A DNA stretch of 64,000 nucleotides, taken from assembly GCA_013306675.1 (NCBI GenBank), contig JABLUY010000094.1:59656-123655 (forward strand). The letters run 5' to 3'. The DNA comes from Thraustochytrium sp. TN22 (Eukaryota > Sar > Bigyra > Thraustochytrida > Thraustochytriidae). The translations under genes were made by a program, and so were the position numbers. Below are positions 11,401 to 18,300 of this stretch, one piece after another; the first letter of the stretch is position 1; each line of letters begins with the position of its first letter. Below the pieces are notes generated by a model. It was not told the origin of the DNA and did not search any database. It saw only the letters and a program-made list of their open reading frames with translations.

Positions 11401-14400
11401 CCGAGGCCGCGTTCTGCTCCCCGTCAGGGCTCTCGCGAGCCGACGGAGACTTCGAGGTTGCTTCGAGCGCGAGAAGCGCACGCAGTTTCTCGATGCATCG
11501 TGGGTCGCGGGCGTTGAGGAAATCTGTTTTGAGCCCGTCTTTGAGCGAGGCAACCAGCGCCTCGGCATCCTCTGTGACAAGCACGCGCGTGTTGTGCTCT
11601 AGGGTCCTCTCGGTGGCTGCACCGAGGCATCTGGCCTCCTCGCTTGCCCCCTGTGCCCACGCTTGGAGAGTGCGGAGCCAGCTGTTGGCGGCCCCGGCGC
11701 GCTGCAGGACGCGGTCAACGATGCGCTTGGCAAAGGCCGGATTGCGGACCAGCTCGCGCGACACGCCGCGAAGCAGCGTGCCATAGACCGTGTTGGGCTC
11801 GACTCGAACAACCGGACTGATGTCCTTGGCGCTCTCCGACACGAGGTCGTGCAAGAAAACGCGCGACCGGATGTCGGCCGAGAGGCGATTGTAAAGCGCC
11901 ATGAGCCCCTTGGTGAAGTAGAAGATGAGCTTGGCGCACCGAGTCTCGCTGGCCACGCCGAGGAGCTTCTCGAGCATGCCGGCGTTCACGCGCCCGGTGA
12001 GCCGCACGAAGAAGAAGGTGGGCACCGACATCTCGACGCGGCGTCCCAGACGGTCCGCGATGCTCCAAAAGTTGCTCGGCTCCACGTCCAGATCTTCGCA
12101 GTTGAACTTGGTGCACTTGTTCAGGAGCTCGTGCATGTGGATCCACATGTCGTCAGTGGCCAGCGCGGCCGTCGCCGGAGCGCCCACGTTGCGACCCGTC
12201 ACGAGCGCCAGAATGGCCTCCGCGGCAGCGTGTTCGTCCGAGCTCATGTTCTCGTTGGTGGCCAGGAGCGCCTTCCACACGCGATGCACGGGTCCGCGGA
12301 AGCGGCTGGGGGAAACCGCTACCAGAGAGGTGACCGACATGCAGTTGAGGATGAGCTGGTTCGCGCGCAATTTTTCGTACACCATCTCGTCCTGCACACT
12401 GGCCCCGCGCAGCTGCACGAGGATTGAAAGGACCTGGGCCAAGGTTTCGGCAGTCTCGACAAAGCCCATCTGGGCGTGTTGTGCCAGGAGGCCGGCTAGC
12501 TCGTTGTTGGACTGGCTGGCGCTATCGAAGCCCAGGTGCGTGGCCGGCAGCAGCAGCAGGTACCGGCGAAAGCTGAGGTTCTCCTGCTTGGGTGCCACGC
12601 TGCTGCGCGGAAGGACGGCGACAGATGGGAGCCGCATGCCCTCCACGTCTACCTTGCCGGGCTGGGTGAGTGAGACCAGGTATCGCCGCTCGCAGCTCTC
12701 CTCGAGTTGCCGGTAAGCGTTCGGCTCCTCTGCGCGCGGGTCGTCCTCGCCGTCGCGCGGAACGGAGTCCATCTCGAGGAGGATGTGCGTGAAGAAGCGG
12801 AGGTGTTGGCCCATGTCGTCCTTGCGCGCGGCATCCCCATTACGCTGGGCCGCCGTCGCAGCGCTGGACCCGCCACTCGCGCCCCGCGTCCGGCTCGCAG
12901 GCGAGCCGGGCGGGGCGGTCTTGGGAGCCTTGGGCACGCCTTGGGCCGCCCCGTCCGCGCCGTCGAGCTCGGCGCCTGGCGCATCCTGGCCGCCATCGAG
13001 AGCCAGCAGGGGTGCCTCTGCGAGGACACGCTCCAGAGGGGCCGAGTCTGCGGCGTGCACGCCAGTGGGGACGAACTCGTAGAACACGAGCGCATCGCGC
13101 TCCTCGCTCACTGGGAGCACCGAATTGAAGATCTTGTCGCGCGCCGCCTCGCACAAGGCATCTGGGATGCGTGTATAGAGGCCGTCGAGACGAGCGCCCA
13201 CCTCGGTGATGAGGTCGCCGGACTCGTCCGACACGCTCAAGCAGCGTGCAGTGAAGGGCGAGCTTCGCCCAGACGCCAGAATCGCGCCACCCTGATCGGC
13301 ACGGTAGCCGATGACCAGGATGACGCGGCGTTCCGATTCGCCGTCCGCCTGCTCGCGGGCGTCTGCGCGCGGGTCCTGTGCGGCGGCGAGACAGGCGCCC
13401 AGCGTCGCGGCGTCCCGCAGCTCCATCAGGCGCTGCTTCTTGGAGCTGTATTGCCGCATCTTGTGCGTGTAGGTGTCCTTGGCCGTGCCTTCGTCAAGCG
13501 TCAGGCGAGTGGCCTCCTTGACAAGATTGAAGAGGTCCGGCTCGTCATCGCTGCCAATGGCCACGCCAACAGCCTTCTTCACACGCGGTACCATGGTCCT
13601 GAACCACTCCGCCTCCCTCTCGACCAGGTATCGCCGGTCGGCCAGCGTCAGACCACCGGCTTCGCTGCCCCGATCGGCCGGGTTCTCCCGGTGCCACTTG
13701 TCCAGCGGCGTCAGTTTCGCATCCAGGCGCGGATCGACAATCACCACCTCGTTGCGATTTTCCTGTGCCACGCTGCGCCGGAGCGAGTCCACGAAGATTC
13801 GCTTGTTGCGCTGATACTTGTCCACGGCCACGTCGAGGAGGCCAATCATGCTTTCCATCTGCTGCGGGGACAACACAGCCTGGTCCGCCTTCGTCTTGAG
13901 CTGCCGCAGCCGCTTGCGAACCTGCTCCGGGTGCCTCTTCTTAAGCTGCTCCTCGCAAAGCCGCTTCGTGATGGTGCACAGCTCCTTGGGCGCATAGAAC
14001 CGAAGTCGCACAAACGGAATCAGGAAGCCAAACTCCTTCTCGTCCTCCAGGCGCCGCAGCAGTTCCTCCGGCTTGCACCCGCGCAGGTCCTCCAGCAGAT
14101 TCTCCAGTCTTTGCGTGGATTTGTTCTGGAGCATGCGCAGCAGCTCGACGAGATCGCCGTTCGGGGTGCCGGACTTCTCGGCCAGCGCCCGCTCGGCCAG
14201 CTCCACAAGGTTCTCCGCCGTCACCGTGCACACCCACCGGTCGCCTTGCTTCTCCCGCGCGACCAGCTTGCCGCCCAGCCAGCGCAGGCACTCATACCCA
14301 ACCCGGCCGCGCGCGTCCACCACGAGCCACGCGCCGCGCCGAATCTCGCTAAGCGCAGACTTGGGCTCGAACACGAGCACGTCGTACTCCACGTCCCGCA

Positions 14401-14977
14401 GCTCCTCGCTCCACAGGTCGAGCCGCTTCTCCCACCGAATGCTGTTCTGCTCCAGCAGCCGCCCGCGCACCTTCTCGTTCAGCTCCTTGATCATCCCAAT
14501 GTCCACGCGCCGCGCAGGCGCCCTGTCCTCCCACCCTTGCTCCTCCGACGAGACCTCGGACTCCTTCTCCGACTCCTCCGACGAGACCTCGACCTCCTTC
14601 TCCGACTCCTCGTCCGTATCCTCATCACTTCCCCCCCTGGCCCGCGCCGCATCCTGCAGCGCGGACAGCTCGCTTCCCTTTCGCTCCCTGGCCAGCTCCT
14701 GCCCGCTGGCCTCGCTCCCGCCGCCCATCAGCTCGTCCTCGTCGGCCGACGCGAAGTTCTCCGCGTCCTCCTCGTCCTCCGCAGCCGCGCCGCCCTCGCC
14801 GCCGTGCGCCTCCTCGTCCTCCGCGTCCTCGTTCTCCAGCTCCTCGTCGCCGCCCGCGCCCTCGCCCTCCGGGTTCGCGTTCACGTTCCCGCTCGCGCTC
14901 GCGTCCGAGCCGGACTCCGAGCCCCCCTCGTCCATCTCCGCCAGCAGCGCGCGGCGCGAGACCGCGCGCCCCGCCAT
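2495..14977 (-). CDS. Giant P-loop NTPase protein A1 (4160 aa), unrecognised family
   Basis: One uninterrupted 4160-codon frame, ATG at 14975-14977, stop TGA at 2495-2497. Residues 15-155 are strongly acidic (Glu/Asp/Ser) and probably disordered. The rest is mostly helical sequence I cannot assign. A single P-loop module is clear: Walker A SPPGAGKS near residue 3487, Walker B YLVVDEYHML near 3540, and a sensor-like LLIANRKG about 30 residues later. Blocks nearly identical in the paralogue A2 include HVFANNGETWELFQSL (about 2635), FVPLDTRQLKVQYSDA (about 3066), a long block at 3250-3325 (ISDQLLKWIAEYSKHHPWRF) and FSWGGSYESLEAMSDALRRG (about 3810). There is another acidic stretch near 2800. It is divergent from the RNF213-like B1, sharing a 419-bp intergenic region. 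The paired layout suggests it works with B1; it might be a separately encoded partner of the RNF213-like machine or an unrelated STAND/AAA-type giant. Function unknown. The frame itself is certain. Confidence 0.9.
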   Translation of the reverse strand: MAGRAVSRRALLAEMDEGGSESGSDASASGNVNANPEGEGAGGDEELENEDAEDEEAHGGEGGAAAEDEEDAENFASADEDELMGGGSEASGQELARERKGSELSALQDAARARGGSDEDTDEESEKEVEVSSEESEKESEVSSEEQGWEDRAPARRVDIGMIKELNEKVRGRLLEQNSIRWEKRLDLWSEELRDVEYDVLVFEPKSALSEIRRGAWLVVDARGRVGYECLRWLGGKLVAREKQGDRWVCTVTAENLVELAERALAEKSGTPNGDLVELLRMLQNKSTQRLENLLEDLRGCKPEELLRRLEDEKEFGFLIPFVRLRFYAPKELCTITKRLCEEQLKKRHPEQVRKRLRQLKTKADQAVLSPQQMESMIGLLDVAVDKYQRNKRIFVDSLRRSVAQENRNEVVIVDPRLDAKLTPLDKWHRENPADRGSEAGGLTLADRRYLVEREAEWFRTMVPRVKKAVGVAIGSDDEPDLFNLVKEATRLTLDEGTAKDTYTHKMRQYSSKKQRLMELRDAATLGACLAAAQDPRADAREQADGESERRVILVIGYRADQGGAILASGRSSPFTARCLSVSDESGDLITEVGARLDGLYTRIPDALCEAARDKIFNSVLPVSEERDALVFYEFVPTGVHAADSAPLERVLAEAPLLALDGGQDAPGAELDGADGAAQGVPKAPKTAPPGSPASRTRGASGGSSAATAAQRNGDAARKDDMGQHLRFFTHILLEMDSVPRDGEDDPRAEEPNAYRQLEESCERRYLVSLTQPGKVDVEGMRLPSVAVLPRSSVAPKQENLSFRRYLLLLPATHLGFDSASQSNNELAGLLAQHAQMGFVETAETLAQVLSILVQLRGASVQDEMVYEKLRANQLILNCMSVTSLVAVSPSRFRGPVHRVWKALLATNENMSSDEHAAAEAILALVTGRNVGAPATAALATDDMWIHMHELLNKCTKFNCEDLDVEPSNFWSIADRLGRRVEMSVPTFFFVRLTGRVNAGMLEKLLGVASETRCAKLIFYFTKGLMALYNRLSADIRSRVFLHDLVSESAKDISPVVRVEPNTVYGTLLRGVSRELVRNPAFAKRIVDRVLQRAGAANSWLRTLQAWAQGASEEARCLGAATERTLEHNTRVLVTEDAEALVASLKDGLKTDFLNARDPRCIEKLRALLALEATSKSPSARESPDGEQNAASVVVLLHAQLLVRDRLQVIISHCAARGLPLLLVVNAATRDLTTFQHTGADGRTASEQIKIVYARAHVPEDQREDRLVLGLRALLGPHLVLTPGDRAALRNFLEEKDPIDVPGFLSEFALRLAPKPGLLQRMLLTLRAKEPPSLDFTPSLAGARGAAAGPLLGDLLARVLWYHAKDAASLVHFSDVATDPAMLLAPQAMRVWAYIACLRAPEAFTPWSEIDPQYNINRIDNPGEILCSPVEVRDLPLVDEAAFRRANKAAKDCFFVDPGRGDSMTPLSDIIEQTAIRGADLDWNVVDHTWSRTPEIPTPVLQHLLQESPLRLLLSLSLSKNRMASLPLSKIVVTRLSDDLDSIRSALAADDEAADGISSGGGDEGGRGAVVHDELRHRVAALAWSILRNQGSEEGAADEASFARLVRDFLHSDLQFDFKASGNGAEGTGDRVLEKRLVQALVQLDDPPSALLAQPKVAELVLSPRDEDRQLVEDIFRHAPNLKLGAALLALSLHSSWRERLPQSAQAIQGRVGGLVAWASGADDDSMWQQLRRMRSTPGWHTHISAAALAEVLAHGARKHPNALLLRSGQPGGEPFARLVVEHVLPAIQGNRDARAQADFLKSMLDAIAPDFADGVVDWARFNVCLQVCWLLREQQLRSTAVTAPRGEAEEGGLEDADDDDHGDHDEDEEDITAVGDVLVDIYGEAAESVASLAILSAARGMLMLDELSACEANLDLVSSPVLVDLYVEHFARPSDVDISGMLRYHRRFFEGSRAREELLKATVRIWKVSQTPLSLGTRVLAWFAWAANPAYNLPIALLPEDLTQWNEFRQTVQGDVLPKACKASTDPLSLLAIFSVMPHTLPGEALASLKTRFMGTHEQAHASEALILAQRNSSRYPPYVLRVEPARELPRECIQYAYEILKESGPAGLHAPKTWSADLAFPRVQEGFSASTLKHNLRLLIHLETAMKALYSQNMSNLHVPTVVHTGLTLLAWFRQAGLRPEDLATFVALADDASRKMATTAVTTIANGTGIAADEFVFCPLPVVIDARYVDEFGGAMDALFSPNSIAITSQQVLLLAQAVAQDQGDAQELAERALRAAATEEYVSIVRDLFQLVGAALATAGEAEWATLRMAGSFLLGLRKKETLVTTAFEALSAGLSTSEEEVREKLVATVSDRLFVILGLTPLTEGKTVVTMLETFHKRWPQTAVLSNTCLAEIEYMSQNVFKDGQALALNVQGIFKRIRDEKWTVIGVDRNQGAEGTVGQLLDGDQFAQNLRGLIRQQSRPSATIAGHAPMSDAAFNLYRNCLVGRLLPFRTGAGATATEQGEAEQGGAPQHPQTDSASDMQQSGNDLHQVLHAPGAVHERSYGGMDDQATLDLVLAMQRASDSPSSRAASLVSARSLLRVKTEPSYGVLEVAPGLHPVLRRPMSQDDEEPVRYVRHSPFSFDGDLGEGADIAHVFANNGETWELFQSLPNNSTILGRGFYLRKTQHGTWVMLMATMNEADVEQPELFLHTIVESHRLAAFNFHEEVVLILECLVQAACTIAAPGDDRVPTVRDALQRIAQFREDERKGGWGTGARQGARANPEAAEDLVDGGDGDGQNGGGKDHAEDENTDIREPFDEDEDELDDDDKEEHEPLGPYGTYKDAEWNRVNWLLDRLEEIRRNAGKHTIVPEVAERIGGDADIKNALQRALGVIMTTTNEEARSQLIFVLELVKHNLELSLGNTQRADPTLRNKLVALHAQIAKEDFRKTGLRLLTLLDKEHEPSGERVYTQEFYDSDEEIEDTPERKPERKMMKAQDEVSQAVRDRVRNAERPIMRGGDRGHETEDADDASDDTPNAGVALEQRQPQAQQSGLFEYKIGGYGTPRGSNQLVWALHGRERDHEVYFVPLDTRQLKVQYSDAHGLPIAYIFHARLLERALKACDKSRVADHRDRLLEWLAKLARSPLPLSVKHFMMDSLRFGSPSCTPPALTRHGVGPSESFLEEEEESGEDVNLLVIANCVAAAMPPEESVREQLTRVYAITPGVRKLIARKNSMYGVHVVRRQEREVLQRHGIVPVECDLGHDSLINARDDASMYLRIIGSFSEFTWLVWVRGLPTISDQLLKWIAEYSKHHPWRFVYLEECDTSWNFGENRDRCVLTRAPQSLSRLLTSCKDLQRPAILAQRPVHEFEVDKSLAETILQANNDWSKLNEALSAALVPSGQTSGEGISSPTSDMNEDIKFLASADASASPSPTAAASPGAPPSVPPIRGAQTAESASPRWLPQEDGSGGGGSELGNKVDYREAVKEVLLKEESGIVLLVSPPGAGKSHFSDELKKLMNDGGLGDAYVDGSDDELVDTALATVLARKVPLEGGRMYLVVDEYHMLSSAHKRELFTWLATQQARLRVLLIANRKGASDDALLEPLGASVFNARLPATLIHEVLTKRTNIQKPWAITLWFHLSRALFGGESISLRMIEALNVALAQNSSSQLQEQLCKKMPRLSELTAHDFVSAFLVAMEALEGDAVPTGDPDARAPIAKEVFLRVGTKKSPVGAMVQAALLAWPTDAGRDFPDFVERDLRGANGVSPATKIAAWCCMMHTAVTDRKVSRSKLISPEVIFSTTFIDQVGFPHQLSDRASVTETRCKTFSWGGSYESLEAMSDALRRGHSINFRDVYEKEWRERDVVALSDFVVLLSACRSPAMVLRALERQNLVDLLQGSLSDDALKLAKYVLRSGAFEEDADQHGHCSPYRAAVWTLLMCEEDPINTRHLVERFVPREELAKALAWAPDNVASLRATRAKDRGRREHFLTTLLVGLSEWHMSRDAASRVPLLWRGFFAPLLDPVKFPDVAEAVALHEVDVQAAWHPLQRRLWLLAQGRAQTADVAAIKKDASAAFYTAGIASSPIRETYATGLLRSTFDLLRDDQRYLLVTPGTRVNLDEVRAAHNQISLPELALRKFAEAVDSFREQRRAGTGHDVTICIEPKELCDAVEEAIRAE

Positions 14978-15396
14978 GCTCCCTCCCGCCGCCGCGCCGC
15001 CCCGGGGTTCGCGCTCTGCGCGCGCTGCCGCGGCGCCGCCGGCCGCGGGAGCGCCGCGGGAGCGGCCTCGCGCTCGCCCAGTTTTCCACAGGCTGCACTG
15101 CAGAGCCGAGCAGAGTAGAGCAGAGCCGAGGAGAATTCGAATTTCAAATCACCGCAGACCGGCGCGCGGCCGTCTACGCAGACGCGCGCGGTCTGCGCAG
15201 ACGCGCGCGGTCTGCGCAGACGCGCGCGGTCTGCGCAGACGCGCGCGGCGGCCCGCGCCCGCGAAGGCCTCCCGCGCGGCAGACCCTGCCGCGGCGCCGG
15301 CGCGCGGCATCGGGCGCGCGGCATCGCGCATCGCGCATTGGGCATCGCTAGGGGGCGGAGGACCGCGGCGGGAGCCACGCAGCGCGCCGCGCAGGC
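14978..15396. promoter_or_regulatory. Shared divergent promoter region of A1 and B1
   Basis: These 419 bp lie between the start codons of A1 (minus) and B1 (plus) and must hold both 5' UTRs and promoters. Three elements stand out: a run of GCAGAGCCGAG-like repeats at about 15100-15130, a short AT-rich island in otherwise very GC-rich DNA (15133-15149, GAATTCGAATTTCAAAT), and four tandem 19-bp units at 15172-15247. A similar AT-rich TTCAAATTCAAA island occurs in the other A/B intergenic region. Promoter function is inferred from position only. Confidence 0.6.
15172..15247. repeat. Four tandem 19-bp units with perfect palindromes
   Basis: The unit GTCTGCGCAGACGCGCGCG is repeated at 15172, 15191, 15210 and 15229; the first copy has one change (TCTACGCAGA). 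Each full unit holds the perfect 12-bp palindrome GTCTGCGCAGAC followed by alternating CG. Its place between two divergent starts makes it a candidate cluster of dimeric transcription-factor sites. Confidence 0.9.
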
Positions 15397-18300
15397 ATGG
15401 TCTGGGTGGTGCTCGACGCGAGCGCGCTTGGCGAGGAGGCCAGGGACCGGCCGGTCAAGGTCGAGGCCGGGACGGAGGACAAGGCGCTGCTCGAGTCCGG
15501 CGCGGTGCTGAGGGACGCGTGGCCTTTGGTCGCCGTTAAGGTCAGCTTGCTGACGGGATACAAAGAGATATTCAAGGGCCTTTACAATGGCCTGATGTCG
15601 GCTCTCGGTGGCTCGGCGGACACCAAAACGCTCGCGGCGAACGCGAGGATTGGAGAACTGGAGGTGAAGAAGGTTGAACTGAGCATGGAAGATCTGAGAA
15701 GCAAGAAGACATCCACAATCTTGCACTTCGCCGACGAACGGAGCGAAGTTAGAACCCAAGCCCTGCTCACGTGCCTTGCAGCTATTGCGAGTAAGGAAGG
15801 ATGCTCGCCGCTCGAGCTTCTTCTCAACAAGCAGACTCAGCGCCACCTGAGCGAGGGGGCGGGGGCGGAGGCGTGGGATGAGCTTCTTCCGTGGTCGCTC
15901 GCGGATGCCAAGGAACACGCGCGCGCGGCGCAAGTCCTCTGCGTCATGGGCTGGGCCAGAGCTGCGCAGCGTCACGTGGATGCTTTCCTGGCCGAGCTTC
16001 GGTGCATCCCTCGCATCGATGAAAGGAGCAGCCGGGACCTCCAAGCCACGCTCAAGCGCGGCTTTCCCTGGGATATGATCGCGAACCCTTTCGTCGCCAC
16101 ACTCCTTCAAGACGTCTTCTTGCTCGCCGGCCGGGAGTCTGCACACACGGAGGACGTCACGGCACTCGCCACGCACGGAACTGATCCGATGCAGCAAAAC
16201 AGCTGGGAGCACGAAGCTGTCTTAGTCGCGCTTGGAATCAAGTCCATCGCGCGCCACCTGGCCTGGGACCCGCGTGCTTGCGCGAGACGGGCTGAGCGGA
16301 CGCTAGTCTATGGCGTCTTGTGCTGCATCGCGGATCCAAGTGGTCCAAAGCGCGCCCGCAGCAAATATCCAGCCATTTCAATGGATGGGTTTCGCGTGCA
16401 AGAGGCTCTGCGGCTCGCCAGCATGCCAGGAATCGACGATATTTCGCATAACTCCTTCCTCGAGTGGATGCGCAAGAGCGTGGTGGCTTGCATGCGCCTC
16501 GACGAGGCTCTTGAGGAAGGCCTGAAGCTCTTTCCGAGTAAGGAGAGTCTCGTGGAGAGACGCGTCTCCTTCTCCCTGCAGATTGGTCGACAACATTTCC
16601 GTAACGAGGTCTGCGCGCTCGCGTCCGAGGTTCCCGCTGCAGAGCGCGAGCTGGTCGCAACGTGCATCTTCCGGACCAACATGCAGTGGCGCATGGAGGA
16701 GCTGATTCGCATCCTGCTCTCGACCATCCTTCGAGAAAACGACCTGACCCAGGATTTGCGCAGAGCGGTGGAAGTCCTGTCTCGTGCACCGGAGCCTCTG
16801 CTACTTAAGGCGTGCAAGTCCTTCTTCATCCTGGGTCCCGAGGAGGTGGTGTGGCGTTCATGGGCGGAGCACAGCGCGCCTCGCGTTGCTGCATTGCTTC
16901 TCATGAACCTGAGGGGTTATCCCACGTACCGCGAGAGCTCGGAGTACCGACACTTTGCAGCGCAAGCGCTTTCGCTCGGAGTTGTCTCTGTCGAAGACTT
17001 CGCTGCCCACGGCGAGACGTCTATTACTACCCGGCAGTCGCATAGTCAAGTCATTCTTGCGATGGAGCTTCGGCTTCTCATCGCCGTGCGCGACGCGCTC
17101 CTCGCACATCCCAGGTGCACAGATCCGGACAAGCTCGTCAGTAAGGTGAGCAAGGAGTTCAAGAGGCTCAAGGAGTCGCTCAACGTGAAGACGCTCTGGA
17201 CATGGTTGGAGGCCTGGGAAACGCCTCATGCGAGGCACGCCGCAGGCGCTGCTGCTGCTGCTGCCGCAGACGTGCTTCCTGACAGTCCCGAAGACTGCGA
17301 GGCGCTCCGCCGGCAGGTGCGGCTTTTTCGACAAGGACTCGCAACAATCGTGGAGTCCCGGACCCGCATGGACGCCTTTTGCGCATACGTGCACAAGGGA
17401 CTCCGCGCGCACCTGAGCAACGACCTCGTGGCCGATCTGAAGAAGCGGCTGGAGGATTTCGACTCGGTCCTCTCGGTTTTTCCAGGCCGCACCGCAGAGC
17501 TCCTGCACCAGCTTGGAGAGCTGGCGGCCTTTGAAAAGAAGGACGGCGTTGCAGCTGCGGACTCGATCTGGTTTCACCACGCCGTGCTGCAGCACCTCGG
17601 GAATCCCCAGACGGTGGAGGAAGTCTTTCGGCTCATGCGGACGGCCTTCGCCAGCGCGCGCGAGGAGGTCAAGAGCGCTCTGTCTGGGCGCCTCCAGTGT
17701 GCGCCACTGGGTGCCGCATGGGCGTCATCTGACGTTGCGCGCGAAGAAGCCGCGCTGTGCGCCCTCCTGAGCCGGCCACTTGCTGCGCGGGTCCATGACA
17801 CAGGGCGCGAGGAGCAGGACGCGAAACGTCAGCGGCTTGCGCGCCTCTGCGTTGTGGTAATTCCGGTCCTCGCTGACGTTCGCAAGACGCCGCAACGACT
17901 GGCAACCATCTCCCAGGCGCTCGTGGAAGGCCCGGTCTGGAACAAGGACGAATCGCTCTTGGCGCAGTGGCTCAGGCTCTACGCTGACGAGGATTGCCCG
18001 CTGCCGTGGTTTGGTGAGCAAAGCCTCGACAACCTCGTTAGTGTGGGCGAGAAGGCGCTCGGCCTGAACGTCAGTGAGTGGGCCAAGTTCAAGTACGTGG
18101 AGGCCGAACGGGACGGCATTCGTGCGCTAATCGACCAGCGTGCACGGGATGGTGCGGATCGTTTGGAGCAAAAGCTTGAGCAGCTCCGATCCGCTACGCT
18201 CATTCAGGACCGTGATCTCACCTTCGAGGCTCGTTTTGTGACGGAGCTCTACCAGCGCCTCGATGGTCTCCTGGCGCCTGCAGGAGCGGACTCGGCGATC

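Noticed and set aside
12707-15118. Long plus-strand open frame (803 codons) opposite A1
   Set aside because: It lies antisense to the conserved A1 frame, has Arg/Leu/Ala-rich composition typical of mirrored GC-rich codons, and no motif.
15172-15247. Regularly spaced repeats as a CRISPR array
   Set aside because: Units are directly adjacent with no unique spacers, in a eukaryotic promoter.
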